A stretch of 64,000 nt of DNA from Triatoma infestans (taxonomy: Eukaryota > Arthropoda > Insecta > Hemiptera > Reduviidae), in NCBI GenBank assembly GCA_011037195.1, contig JAAEAF010003057.1, positions 1 through 64,000 of the forward strand, written 5' to 3'. Position numbers and translations under genes: made by a program. The notes beneath the pieces were generated by a model. That model made no database searches. It was not told the DNA's origin and saw nothing but the letters and a program-made list of their open reading frames with translations. Shown here piece after piece: positions 21,290 through 31,779 of the stretch (position 1 is its first letter; every line of letters starts with the position of its first letter).

Positions 21290-21917
21290 AAATGCACTTC
21301 CGGTACAGTCGGAATTTTAGCAATCTATTCATTTCTAATTAATTTTGTTATGATAGAATTATGTAGAATTGTATAATGATCTAAGAGAGCACATTAAAGG
21401 AAAACATAAGTCTACCATTCCCCCCCTTTAATGATTTTATCCTGAGAAATAGTCCAAATAAATTTGTAGCTCTTTATATGTTTAGCCCAGATACTTAGTT
21501 TACGATAATTTAAAAAAAAAATCGTTGGTGCCGTTTTAGGAAAAATAAATGTTTTCAGTGAAAACACATTTCCGGTCATCCAATTTTCTTCAAAGACGAA
21601 ATTTCAACAACATATTTCATTCTAATTAATATTATTTAGATGGTGGAATCGTGTATTAAACTGAATTAACACTTTAGAGGAAAACCTAACCTCACTATTC
21701 CCTGAAAATCCCTTAAATGAATTTTTCCGGTGAAAAGTTACAAATAAAAATTGTAGATTATTGTATGTGTCGTTGGTGTGTTCAGTTTAAAGAAAATCGT
21801 TGGAGCCATGCTTGAGAAAATTGCAAAAAAAAGTGAAAAAATTATTCAGTATAGTGGTAGATATCTCAGGTTGAGAAATTTTGACAGATAACTTACTGTC
21901 TGATCCCATTATGATAT
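21290..21917 (+). repeat. Module repeat, part 1 (interrupted copy)
   Basis: Two modules: 'gcacttccggtacagtcggaattttag' (21296) and 'cacatttccggtcatccaatttt' (21564), then 'gttgagaaattttgacagataac'. Interrupted at 21917 by the LTR element and resumed at 23104. Joining gives the family order 'gatcccattatgatat|ctaataa'. Confidence 0.85.
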
Positions 21918-23099
21918 TGTAATGTTTGGCGTGATGTTGTGTATTCGTAGTGGCATGAGCGTCTTAGCGAAATGGGCTTGTATGTTTGCTTGAGATAGAA
22001 TGCAAGAATAATTAAGAAAGCACCACTGATTATAAAATAAATATATTTTCTGACTGAATTTAAATAGCTTTATAATATCACAGCGATTAAGTATAAATCA
22101 ATTAATTAATATAGATTAGATGCTAAACTCTTATGTTTTAACTTATAACTGGCACTGATACTAAGAGAGCGATTCCTGAAGTGTTCTAGCTTACGACTGT
22201 ATTGATTGAAGGCTGAGTTAAGACTGTCTACTCTTTACTCTTTTAAAGCTGATGGCTCTCTTCTTTGGAATTGCTCTCTCTCTCGCGGGGGAATTCTCTT
22301 ATACAAAAGAGTTACCCTAACGGGATTTAGTGCCTTTGTTTTCTTAATAGCAATGACCAGATTTAATATACCTGGTTCTAAAATACACACTTTTTGAAGG
22401 TAAATTCACAGCACTAAAATAATTATAAAATATTAACAAAAATACAATTTTGGATACTATAAAATATTCAGAAACTTTAAACTATTATTTTTCGATTTTG
22501 TCCTTCCACTACATTATCCCCCCTCCTGGAGAAATTTTTCGGCACGAAAAATTTGGGAGATAATCTGGAGTTGTAGAGGCTTGGAAGTTATCGAGAGGCG
22601 TGTGTGTGATCTCTGCAAAGTGGCTGTGTGTTGTACGAACGCTGCGTGAGTGATTGAGCGTTGCTGTGGTGGTTGAATGTCTTCTACTCGAGCGAACGCT
22701 GCTTGAGTGGGTGAGCGTTGCTGTGGTGGTAGGCTGATAGGCGAACACTGCTTGGCGAGTGAGAGTGTTGCTGATGAAGATGTGACTGGCTTTGAAGGCT
22801 GAGTTTAGACTGTCTACTCTTTACTCTTTTAAAGCTGATGGCTCTCTTCTTTGGAATTGCTCTCTCTCTCGCGGGGGAATTCTCTTATACAAAAGAGTTA
22901 CCCTAACGGGATTTAGTGCCTTTGTTTTCTTAATAGCAATGACCAGATTTAATATACCTGGTTCTAAAATACACACTTTTTGAAGGTAAATTCATACCAC
23001 TAAAATAATTATAAAATATTAATAAAAATACAATTTTGGATACTATAAAATATTCAGAAACTTTAAACTATTATTTTTCGATTTTGTCCTTCCACTACA
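21918..23099 (-). mobile_element. Internally deleted LTR element, group B
   Basis: A 1182-bp insertion with ends TGTAATG and CACTACA, flanked by ATAT on both sides (21914-21917, 23100-23103). On the minus strand it reads: partial LTR (23099 to about 22785, starting TGTAGTGGAAGG), about 250 bp of internal sequence, a purine-rich tract AGGAGGGGGGATAA (22514-22531), then a full LTR (22513 to 21918, starting TGTAGTGGAAGG and ending CATTACA). The roughly 310 bp shared by 22199-22513 and 22785-23099 are therefore the two LTR 5' parts. The internal part has short repeats around 'gagcgttgctgtggtggt' (22640-22735). No gag/pol remains. The 4-bp duplication suggests a Ty3/gypsy-like integrase, but this is inference. 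Confidence 0.65.
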
Positions 23100-23103
23100 A
23101 TAT

Positions 23104-23305
23104 CTAATAAACTTCCTGCGATTTTTCGTTTTTGAGCTATGCTTTATACATATATACACTCACACACACATTTTCTAAAAGTCACTTTTTTGAGCTCAGG
23201 AGAACTTCAAAATGTGTATTTCCGGTGAAAATTCGATGTCGAAAATTTGACAAGATTACCATACTTCCTGTGTCTAGGAGTAAGAGAAACAGTGATTTGC
23301 TCCTA
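23104..23305 (+). repeat. Module repeat, part 2 (interrupted copy)
   Basis: Continues 21290-21917: 'gatttttcgtttttgagctatgct', CA spacer (23156-23174), 'tttccggtgaaaattcgatgtcgaaaatttgacaag', 'tacttcctgtgtctaggagtaagagaaa', which includes the terminal TIR. Confidence 0.85.
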
Positions 23306-23377
23306 CAGCTTTGTCAGTTGCTGCCAAACAGTGCTCTTCCGTTATATCAATGCCACCCAATGGATAGCTCTTAGAGC

Positions 23378-23452
23378 GAAAAAGCTTAAGACTAGTGCTA
23401 ACTGGACTCGAACCGATGCTATCGTATTCCAAACAGCGCGCACCTAATGGCT
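23378..23452 (-). repeat. tRNA-like SINE head
   Basis: The minus strand gives 'aattagccattaggtgcgcgctgtttggaatacgatagcatcggttcgagtccagtt' with an exact B box (GGTTCGAGTCC). The arms do not fold well as a tRNA and no SINE body is recognisable next to it. Confidence 0.5.
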
Positions 23453-24153
23453 AATTCTGTCCTTCTACATAAACTATTGATTTGAATAGTTAAGTACTTG
23501 ACCGGCTGAAAATATTTTCATTATAGTATTTCACCCATACAGTTAAAATATCAAGTTAGGTTGAAATAATATCCACATTCAAGGGCGCCGTCTTGCTTTT
23601 AATTATGCACTAGTTAAATTACAACGCAGTAAAATATTTTATATGGCATCGTTATTTTAGATCTAATGCTGGAATACTATTTTCATCTTTAAAATATCAC
23701 TTTTTGGGATCAAATATTATTAGGTGAAATAACGCTTGAAGTTATGTTAAGAGTCTACAAATTTCAAATTGTTTTCCAGACTCTTAAACACATTTTATTA
23801 GGTTACTCCGCTTCGATGTTATCATAAACTAGATGCATTTCAGTGAAGGATTTAATAATTTATTTTTACGTGTTCCATATTTTCCTGTTTATGTTTATAT
23901 TTAGTGTCAATAAAAGAAACTTTAGTGTTACTGTTTGACTTTTAAAAGTCTCTTTTACTTGACCACCACAAAAGTTTATATTTCAATAATATTTTTTCAA
24001 ATTTTTTAGATTGTAAAAACTCTTTTATTTAGGTTATTTGAATCCATTTACACTTATTCCGGATTTCATTTACTTTTTCTTTCTGCTGTGAGAAGAAATA
24101 TAGCGATTGTTCTTCTAAAGTCTGCTAACCCATATACACCCACCAAATTTACG
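23453..24153. other. No recognised feature
   Basis: AT-rich, no landmark. Confidence 0.5.
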
Positions 24154-24594
24154 TCACTTGTTATATAAAACAGGATGTTTAATCCGGGTGAAATATTCAC
24201 GGCGATTCTCCTTTATTAATAGGATTATCTTCAAAGATGATACACCACTAATGTTTAGTTCTTCTTCTGCGTTACGCATGCTCCCAGCAAGTTGTTCTAC
24301 TTGGGGACATCTTAAAAATAGAAACTTATTACCCACTAGACCCATTTATAATAACAGCTCGCTTTTGGTAAAAATACCAAAAGGGGAGACCAAAATTGAA
24401 TGTAGTTGAAAACATAATTCTTGTTCTTCCAGAAATGTATCATATTGATTCATTGGAATTACTATGGCCTCAAGATAAATTCCTTGCTGACTAAAAGCTT
24501 TTATTCCACTGAAATAGACTATGCAAAATGGATATCTTGGAATGTTACAGACTGAAATGGTAACACCAAAAACAATACAGTAATGAAAGACCAA
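24154..24594 (-). pseudogene. Unidentified coding remnant, one in-frame stop
   Basis: Two minus-strand frames (24594-24346 and 24345-24154) are in the same phase, separated by a single stop, so about 145 codons are otherwise open. The translation has mixed, protein-like composition: SVCNIPRYPFCIVYFSG, then GIYLEAIVIPMNQYDTFLEE, SILVSPFGIFTKSELLL, a stop, then RCPQVEQLAGSMRNAEEELN. I recognise no family. The plus strand is also open for 83 codons over part of it, so chance cannot be excluded. It could be a decayed transposon frame, a pseudogene or an exon. Confidence 0.3.
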
Positions 24595-24631
24595 GTGTTG
24601 AAATTAATATAAGCATTCAAATATTATAATA

Positions 24632-25218
24632 GGGTAAAGCTAGGAGAGATGACGCGATAGGAGAGAAGACGCAGGCTTTACTTCTCTTGTTTGCCACCAC
24701 GTGGCGTCATGCAAGTTAGTCGGAGGGTAGAGAGATCAGAAGCGAACATATTGCAAAATTCTTCAGTTATTTTGTGTGTTCTTCTGTGTTCTAGGAACAT
24801 TTATACGCATCAGCGTGTGTTTTCATAACGTGAATTTTCATAAAGCTTAGTAAATTTTTTTATATACTATACTAATTGCAATTGAAATGAAAAATTTCCA
24901 GCTGTCGTTAAAGTTGGACTCGTAGACATAGTGTTTACCAAGTTTCATGTCGATCAACTATGTTACCTTCACAGAGAAGAGATCTCCTACCTGTGGTGTG
25001 TCATCTATCCTACCATAGTTGGAGAGACGGTCAAATGTAGTGTATTTGTATTTTGTTTCTGGAATAAATGAGAATGTCTTTATTTTGAAAAATAACATTT
25101 TTTTTGCAGATAATAGTAGTTGACATATGTTTTATAAGAATTACATCTTTAATATATCTCCTATATTTTGATACAGGGCATAACTTTGACATGTACGTCA
25201 TCTCTCCTAGCTTTACCC
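24632..25218. mobile_element. Nonautonomous TIR element, 587 bp, TA target
   Basis: The termini GGGTAAAGCTAGGAGAGATG... and their exact inverted partner ...CATCTCTCCTAGCTTTACCC (about 23 bp) are flanked by TA on both sides (24630-24631, 25219-25220). Just inside the left end, 'ggagagaagacg' echoes the TIR. TA duplication points to the Tc1/mariner group. No transposase frame is present, so it would need a helper. Confidence 0.75.
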
Positions 25219-25224
25219 TATATA

Positions 25225-25470
25225 TACATATATAAAAGAAAACCTATGACGCAACAGCCCGTAATGGGCCGAAGCTTGCCAGACGGGGATCTGTATTTGG
25301 GAGGACGTGTGGTAAACACACCCGGTTCCCTCGCCATTTTAGTCCCCGGCCTTCGCTACCGACTGTAGCTTCCCAATTAGGTGCGTTACCAACTGTAGCT
25401 TCCCAATTTTTCTACGATTCTGGGTTAATACCGAGTGCGCTAGCCACTAGACCAACGCGTGAGGACATTA
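25225..25470 (-). repeat. tRNA-type SINE, different family
   Basis: The minus strand starts 'cgcgttggtctagtggctagcgcactcgg', a good A-box region. The body has two 'gggaagctacagt(c/t)gg' units (25367-25412) and a tail '...ggcccattacgggctgttgcgtcatagg'. The B box is disrupted. Confidence 0.5.
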
Positions 25471-25928
25471 TAATGTACATATATATTCATAAAGTTCATA
25501 CATCTTTGCAGTTAAGCCTGTTTGCCCAAGTAGTGCAAAGTTCTAGAGAAGTTACCTTAGAAAATTACTTAGCCCATATCGACTTTACCACATCTGGACA
25601 GGTGATATGCAGACAGTAAATGTTGGTCTGTCAAATCGTGTAGCATTACGGAAAATAGATGATATTTTGGTGACGAAATACCGATTCGGAATGAATAAGC
25701 ATATTTTGCAAAATAAACATTTTTGGAAAAGATTCTGATTCCTGGACTTCTTTTGTTGAAAATATTGAGCATCTTCTGATAATTAGATAGCTCACCTTTG
25801 TAGACTTTTTAGACGATATCTAATGCTTGTTGCCTTTGTTGTTTGTGATTCCGAATTCCCTATTTCTAGTGAGGACTAGAGAGTCTCTTTAGTACAACTG
25901 GAAAACTAAATTTAGGATTGCTGTAGGG
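25471..25928. other. No recognised feature
   Basis: No family landmark; the minus-strand frame 25569-25772 is unrecognised. Confidence 0.45.
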
Positions 25929-26118
25929 GTTGGTTCCGCAGAGCTGGAAATCATCAGAGATATTTTCCGTGATAGCCTGCTTCATTTGTGGTCATTTGCA
26001 CAGAGCAAATCTATGTTATCACACTGTTTCACAAACTCGTCCCAACGATGGGCGAACGCCCGAAACCGGTCGTTGACCACAAAAAGAAGCAGGCTATCAC
26101 GGAAAATATCTCTGATGA
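25929..26118. mobile_element. Foldback element F2 (shortened)
   Basis: 'ttggttccgcagagctggaa' leads into 'atcagagatattttccgtgatagcctgcttc', and the copy closes with 'gaagcaggctatcacggaaaatatctctgat'. Much of the left arm interior is deleted. The right arm keeps GGGC-GAAC-GCCC-GAAACCGGTC but has lost CTGA, so its hammerhead-like core is broken. Confidence 0.8.
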
Positions 26119-26289
26119 ATTAGGACTACGAATCATCGAAAATGTGATTTTCTAACACTCCTGGGAAAACTGAACTATCAGATAATTTAATACTGTCAAG
26201 TTTACTTTAATAATGAGTCGAAAAATTTTGCCAAACTTACCTTATCTTCAAGTATTCTATATGAAATTACTTTACTTTCATGTATCCTT
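26119..26289. other. No recognised feature
   Basis: Short unassigned stretch between F2 and the R1 tail. Confidence 0.4.
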
Positions 26290-26775
26290 AACCTTCTAAA
26301 ATTGGGAGAGGGGAGATGCATTTACGCACGCCATGCTGGACTCCCGGAGACTACTGGTTAAAACAACCCTTCTCTACTTGGAGCTAGCCTGGATTCGCGG
26401 ATTTCAGCATTGCATCAGGCTAGGTCTCTGTCCTATCCCCATAGGTGTTCCTCCAGATCTGCTTCTTTGTAATGAGAATTTCCCTCACGTATCTCTCGAT
26501 CGGACTCCAGTCAGTCTGCATCGTCTGTACGGCGTGTCTAGGGTCTGCCGTCCAATCACCGCCTCTAGGTCCCTCCTCAAAGGCTGCCGCAAAAAAGGTA
26601 TGCGAGGCATCACCCCTACGTCCCGAGCAGTAGAAACTCTCCTCCTCCTCACCCTTCCCCATCCTCTTCAGCTATGTCATGAAGTACCCTTCCCGCTCAG
26701 GAATTGAGTGAGATAGAATTCTATCTCCCCGTGCGGCCTTCTCACTCATTCCTCAACTCTCTTAATTAACCTGGC
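26290..26775 (-). pseudogene. R1-clade LINE 3' end (second copy)
   Basis: The minus strand aligns with 48590-49045: 'gatgcctcgcataccttttttgcggc' encodes DASHTFFAA, followed by DWSPIERYVREILITKKQ, then the shared 3' UTR 'cctagcctgat...ccaggctag', 'agtctccgggagtcc', 'gcgtgcgtaaatgcat'. The finger Cys/His pattern is damaged and frames shift. Only about 485 bp remain. The plus-strand frames here are antisense shadows. Confidence 0.85.
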
Positions 26776-27355
26776 AGTCCATCGACCCGAATCTTCTAAT
26801 TGTATATTAAAGAATAATGTTATCATTAAAAGTTTATATTTTATTGATTTTAAAACAAAACAAAACTAAACAAATAACAGTAAATGTTATTTGATGAAAA
26901 TGTAATTATTTTCTCACACAGAAATTTCAATTTGTTCGAGATTATTAATTGTAGAATATTTCAGAAAAATGCAATCCAATTTTAAGCGAATACAAATTGA
27001 CAATTTCCAATAAAAAGGCTTTATAAAATTGGGCCGACTTATACAATGGAAAATTTCTAAACCTGAAAATGACAGATGTGAACGACACTACTTTATCAGT
27101 TATGCTTAAATAGAATTCGTTTAATTATTCTATTATTGACCTTTAGCCAGCGTGGTTGTTAAGCTTATGATTTTTATAAATATATTATCAATTTTAATAC
27201 CATTTTCTAGAATTATTAAAAGAACAGATTTGTTGAAAAATTGGAAATGAATTGATTATTATTATTCAGTGAAAAAGGAATTAAACTAGCCTAACTTACA
27301 CTAACCCAAACACTTCTGGTCCAATTTTGGCTAACCTCCTTCCAAAAAAAAAACA
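26776..27355. other. No recognised feature
   Basis: AT-rich, no landmark. Confidence 0.5.
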
Positions 27356-27622
27356 GCAACAAGCCAGGTTTAGAACCGAAATTCAGACCCAGGCCTAATT
27401 CAGATAAAATCCACAATGGTCCAAATAAATAGGACTATAGCCGTGAGGGGATAAAGTCTAAGCCCTTGCATTCGGATTCGACTTAAGATTCCGAATCTAA
27501 TCGTCTCACAACGCCAATGATGGATGTTTCACTTTTCTTCTTCTATCTCACTACTGGGTTTGGCAAGAGCCCGAATTCTTAGAGATCTCTTCTTAAACCT
27601 GAACGCCCAGTAAGGGATCCAA
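27356..27622 (+). repeat. Unnamed dispersed repeat T, copy 1
   Basis: 'tccgaatc...', 'agtctaagcccttgcattcggattc', 'gatggatgtttc', 'cttcttctatc', 'gatctcttcttaaacctgaacgcccagtaagggatccaa' align in the same order with 56306-56575. Nature unknown; no coding or tRNA signal. Confidence 0.5.
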
Positions 27623-28399
27623 CCAAGTCCAGAAATATAATGCAGAATTTGTATTATATTTTGCAAAAATTGTTCCAACAGGAACATCCTGGAATTCATT
27701 CTTTCAAAAACAGCTATCTTTAAGTCATTTAATTTTGGTTTAATCAATTTCGTTTGCGAGATTATTTGTACAAATTTCCTCCGCTAAAAACCTACTTGTC
27801 CCATGTGGAAGGTTGGCTTTTAAATTGTATCAATTTACCATTTTCTAAATCTTTTTGTTTCAAGTTTTCAGAGATGTTATAGTTTAAGTAATAATCAAAT
27901 TGCAAAACTAGATCCGCTTTTTATAAAGAACAATACTTGAATTTCGCTATAGTTTTGCAAATTATTCTATGTTTTTTTTCAACTAAAGTTAGTTTTTCCC
28001 AGAAATTGGTAAAAATTAAATATTGCAATAATAGTTAAAATGAATTCTGTAATATTTGCAAATAAAAGTTTAGTAAAGAAAATTTACTACCGCAAAATGT
28101 TATAAAATAATAAGAAAAAGGGTGATTCCTATTTTTGTTACATTTATGTTCAGTTTATAACCTGAATGCAGCGAACTAAGTTAATCTGCGGAGAATAAAG
28201 TATGTTTTGTGGTTCATTTGAATATAAATTCCCTTACCAGCAGTTAATACCCGGGTATTTTTATTTATTTTTTTTTAAATAAAAAGAAATTTCTTCATAA
28301 AACTTATAACAGACTAGCTTTTATATACACTATATACATATATATGTATGTATACATTTTATTTATAATTATAATTTTATATATTATTGAAATTATATA
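27623..28399. other. No recognised feature
   Basis: AT-rich, including TATA-type low complexity near 28320-28360. Confidence 0.5.
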
Positions 28400-28612
28400 G
28401 GAGGTTTGGTTATAAAATAACCGGACTGGGGCTTCAAAATCTTTATTGAAATAAATTACAGATCGGAAATGTTATTTATTCCCATTAATATACTCTCCTT
28501 CTCGGTACTGACACCGCTCCATGCAAATTTTTCACTCTTGAAATCAATGCTGCAAGTCCGTTTCTGTCAGATTGTTCATCAGCTTCGTCGTTTTTGTAAT
28601 GTGATAACAAGA
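28400..28612 (-). pseudogene. Mariner-like transposase C-terminus and terminal repeat
   Basis: The minus strand reads TKTTKLMNNLTETDLQH, stop, FQE, stop, KICMERCQYREGEYINGNK, stop (28472-28474). The FQ.W...M.RC....GEY..G end is the hallmark of mariner transposases; both internal stops sit where Trp or similar codons are expected. The 3' end GGAGGTTTGGTTATAAAATA (28400-28419) next to TA looks like the terminal inverted repeat. The rest of the element, including the catalytic triad, is gone. Confidence 0.7.
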
Positions 28613-28652
28613 AGGAGTGATAACAGAAATATATAATTTTTAATTATAAAAA

Positions 28653-29420
28653 TTATAACTAGTGGTGCCAGCCAGACAGACGCATAATACAATAGCTGCG
28701 GTCAGTGTACGGCCAAAGCGACCACCAAAGACAACCGACAAAGACCGAACACCTGGCTACAGTCCATTGATAACTCCCATCACCTATTGCCGACCTATTC
28801 AAAACCTAGGGTCAACACACGGCAATAAACTAAATACTCTAAATACCGACCACCTGGCTACAATCCTTTGATAAACGCCAACACCTGTTCAGGAACTAGG
28901 GTCAACACCCGGCAATAAACTAAATACTCTAAAGACCGACCACCTGGCTACAATCCTTTGATAACCGCCAACACCTGTTCAGGAACTGAGGTCAACACAC
29001 GGCAAGAGATGTTTGAGTGTGACCCGTAATTACAAGACTTGTCAATGTGTGGGGATGGCAATATAAGGCATCTCTACAGGAAGTGGGAGGACTATTCTTC
29101 AGTATTTCATCAGCGTAACATCAAGATTCTACCAGTGACATAATTCATACATCGGAGCGCGTCCCTATCTAAGTATTTAAACATATATTATTTATCAATC
29201 ATTATAGGTGGTGCATTCTAGTTACAATTTAAATCATTTTAAATTAATTGTAGTTTATCTTTTCAAACGTTTAAATTATTGTTAAAATATACATATATCT
29301 ATTTTCGTAAATTCGTAATTCATATTCCGAATAACAACTCTCTAAAATCTCTAACTAACTCCCAACTACTACTCATCGCATCACAACACCTCTCCAAGAC
29401 ATCTGAACCCATTACACTTT
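28653..29420 (-). mobile_element. LTR-like repeat group A, inverted copy with 90-bp tandem array
   Basis: The reverse complement shares 'ccactagttataa', 'gaccttggttaggtc'-like segments, 'agggacgcgctc' (29155-29170) and 'gttagttagagagttgtta' with copies at 34307-34899 and 52599-53341. Within it, 28825-28914 and 28915-29004 are two near-identical 90-bp units, with a partial third at 28745-28824. The units lie in the part where other copies have repeated 'ttaggtcagtgaccag' motifs. Confidence 0.65.
28745..29004 (-). repeat. Tandem repeat, 90-bp unit, about 2.9 copies
   Basis: Each unit runs from 'ataaactaaatactctaaa' through 'gaccacctggctacaatcc' to 'gtcaacacccggca'. Units differ at only a few positions. 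No other group-A copy here shows this expansion. Confidence 0.85.
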
Positions 29421-31109
29421 CTTTCACTGCTTCTAGAAACTCAAACCGGATTTCTTTCAATGCAATTTGCATTTGGAGGACGACTTTCACGCTTAACATC
29501 TTTCCGACGGAACTCAGCTACACCATGTCAAAGAATGGCTGCTGTAGAGAGACAGTTCGTTTCATGTCAGCGTGAGTTGAAGGATGATGGAGGAGGAAAC
29601 TGGTTCCACCAGAGAGTCTCGTTGTTGTCTTGCCTTCCAGAGTCGTTATTACCAAAGCCTCAGGAAGTTAGGCAAAAGAACAGTTCGGTTATTTTATAGC
29701 AACACCTCATATATTATAATTTTAAATTATTCTGTACAGTTACACATCCAGGTGACCGATTTTGATCGGATACGTTGAAGAAGCCTGTACAGTATATGAG
29801 TTATGGGTTTTCAGCGATTTTTTGATTTTGGAAATATTTCTTTATACACCCTATATTTCAACCCTGTAATAGAAATCGCCTCGAACTTCTTCAGAGATCT
29901 TGCCGTCTCTGTGGATGTAAAAAAGATACCAGTCGTTCATTGTCAGTCGTAAAATATTTTAATAAGGGAAAAGTAGTCAACCATTTTTTCCTGTAGCGTC
30001 ATCTTTAATTGCTTGCTATTTTTTCAGAGAAATTCAATGATTTAGCAGTTATACTATTTCAGTATGATAATATAAGTAAATTTTACCTAATTATTTTGAT
30101 TTACCCTAATCGAGGAATCACTTTTCTGTCTCATTATATTTATTACAACTTATCAAGTGGATCTAATTTCTTTATTTACTCTATTTATTTCGTGTTTTTA
30201 TTATTACTCAATCGACTCTCATCCATTTTAACAATACCCTTCTTTTCTCTATCTGTGGCGTCAGTATACTTAAACTAATTCATTTAATGTAGCTGCTTAT
30301 TACATTAAATTTACATACAAGATGTAACTCAAGCACCATTAAATATTACCGTATTTCAGGTTCGTTTCTAACCCAAATTTTTCAATTTTCCAAGCTTCAA
30401 CTGCTTTATTAACTTTATTCTAGACGCGCATAGTTGCTTCTTTAGTGTCCATTCTGCAAGTTGACATTATGTCTGGGACAAGATGAGTCTCTTCTCCAAA
30501 CCTTTGGGAATTTTTTATTTGAATTTTACTCAGTGCCTCAACACGCACCCAACACACGCACACATATACACAAAAACTCCTGCGTTATATATCTGACTAT
30601 AATAAATAAACGCTGACTTTTGCAACATGGCCTGTTTTCTTTATGTGATTACCAACTGTTTTCTGATATTCTTCCAATACTGCATGCGTATTTGATAACT
30701 GTATGACCATAGCCATTAAAGAAAAGTCACAATGCCTATTCCAAGAGTGTGAGTGAAATGTCGCTTAAGACCACTTTATATGGCCCAATAAAATTATGGC
30801 TTATAATTGGCACATTATTATATATTTTGTTTGAGTTAACAATATTTACCATATTAGTAGACTCATGTCTGTCAAAAATATAGTTACTACAAATCATAAC
30901 TCCAGATGTTAATCTTTAAATAAACAACTGAAACAGCCGTTATAATTATTTTTGAAAACTATTGCTAACAAATCTTTCTGTCTATATAATTCATATTTTA
31001 CATTGGTAAATGAAACAAATAGTTGCATATAAGAAATAAACTAGTCTGGCAACACTTTTTAAATGTAACATTTGAATTAATAAAAACATAAGAATGAATC
31101 TGTTTTTTA
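29421..31109. other. Unassigned
   Basis: 29440-29700 has balanced base composition and overlapping plus-strand frames (e.g. MQFAFGGRLSRLTSFRRNSA...), but I recognise no domain. The remainder is AT-rich. A CA-rich patch lies at 30548-30575. Confidence 0.4.
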
Positions 31110-31114
31110 AAATC

Positions 31115-31325
31115 TTGCTCAGTGGTAGCGTGCTTGACTAGGAATGCGGGGGTACCGGGTTCTAGTCCACAGCATCCCTGCCTTTAGATTTTCTCTTCCT
31201 AGGAGCCTCTACAGCTCTCACTGTCCGGTGATGGACAGTGATGTGATAGAGTTGTTGTGTGATGGGGCAGTACACTGAAAAGGCTCCGGGCGCCACTGGC
31301 CATAAATTAAAAAAAGGAAAAAAAA
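31115..31325 (+). repeat. tRNA-Ala-like SINE, full length
   Basis: Head 'gctcagtggtagcgtgcttgactaggaatgcgg' and B box 'gggttctagtcc', then tail 'ctaggagcctctacagctctcactgtccggtgatggacagtg', 'gcagtacactgaaaaggctccgggcgccactgg' and an A-rich end near 31308-31330. It abuts the Penelope-like fragment. Confidence 0.85.
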
Positions 31326-31329
31326 AAAT

Positions 31330-31705
31330 TGCTTTTCTGGTTGGAATGAAATTATGCAACCTGTATGACAACCTGTATGACAAAAGTGGCATATGCAAAC
31401 TCTCTTGCTCCGAATGCAATTACAGGTACGTAGGGCAGACCGGAAGACGGCTCAAAGACAGGTTTAAAGAACACCTACGCTTATACAAATACTACAAAAC
31501 CGACTCCACTTATGCTAACCACCTTAAAAAGAGAGCAACCAAGAACCACAAAATATGTATAGAAAAAACAATGGTCCTATTATAACAAGACACAAAAGGA
31601 AGACGAATGGGCATTCTAGAAAAAATAGAAATATACAAACACAAGACTACAAGACAAATGTATTTTGACCAAATGTATTTTGACAATTGTATAATGACCA
31701 AATAA
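31330..31705 (+). pseudogene. Penelope-like element GIY-YIG endonuclease fragment
   Basis: The frame in phase with 31259-31585 leaves the SINE and enters GICKLSCSECNYRYVGQTGR then RLKDRFKEHLRLYK. This is the GIY-YIG nuclease core as found in Penelope-like retroelements (G-I-[CY], the paired Cys, Y[VI]GQTGR, the catalytic Arg, and EH). After one in-frame TAA (31583-31585) the same frame continues KGRRMGILEKIEIYKH, the conserved carboxyl end, to a stop at 31703-31705. The RT domain is absent, so this is a 5'-truncated dead copy. The first residue of the YIG pair varies (YVG) and GIY is GIC. Confidence 0.8.
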
Positions 31706-31779
31706 ACTATAACTGAGGTGCACGCTTTACAGTAAACAGTAAAGTGAAGTTTTTCTCTAGAGCCGCACTTCAATTCAAT

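Noticed and set aside
22206..22983. Two nearly identical 63-codon frames as duplicated genes
   Set aside because: They are the two LTR copies of one element read in a chance frame, probably antisense.
22199..23099. CRISPR or tandem gene array suggested by direct repeats
   Set aside because: Only two long repeats with LTR-type ends and a flanking 4-bp duplication; this is an LTR element in eukaryotic DNA.
26333..26707. 124-codon plus-strand frame as a gene
   Set aside because: Antisense shadow of the R1-clade LINE end on the minus strand.
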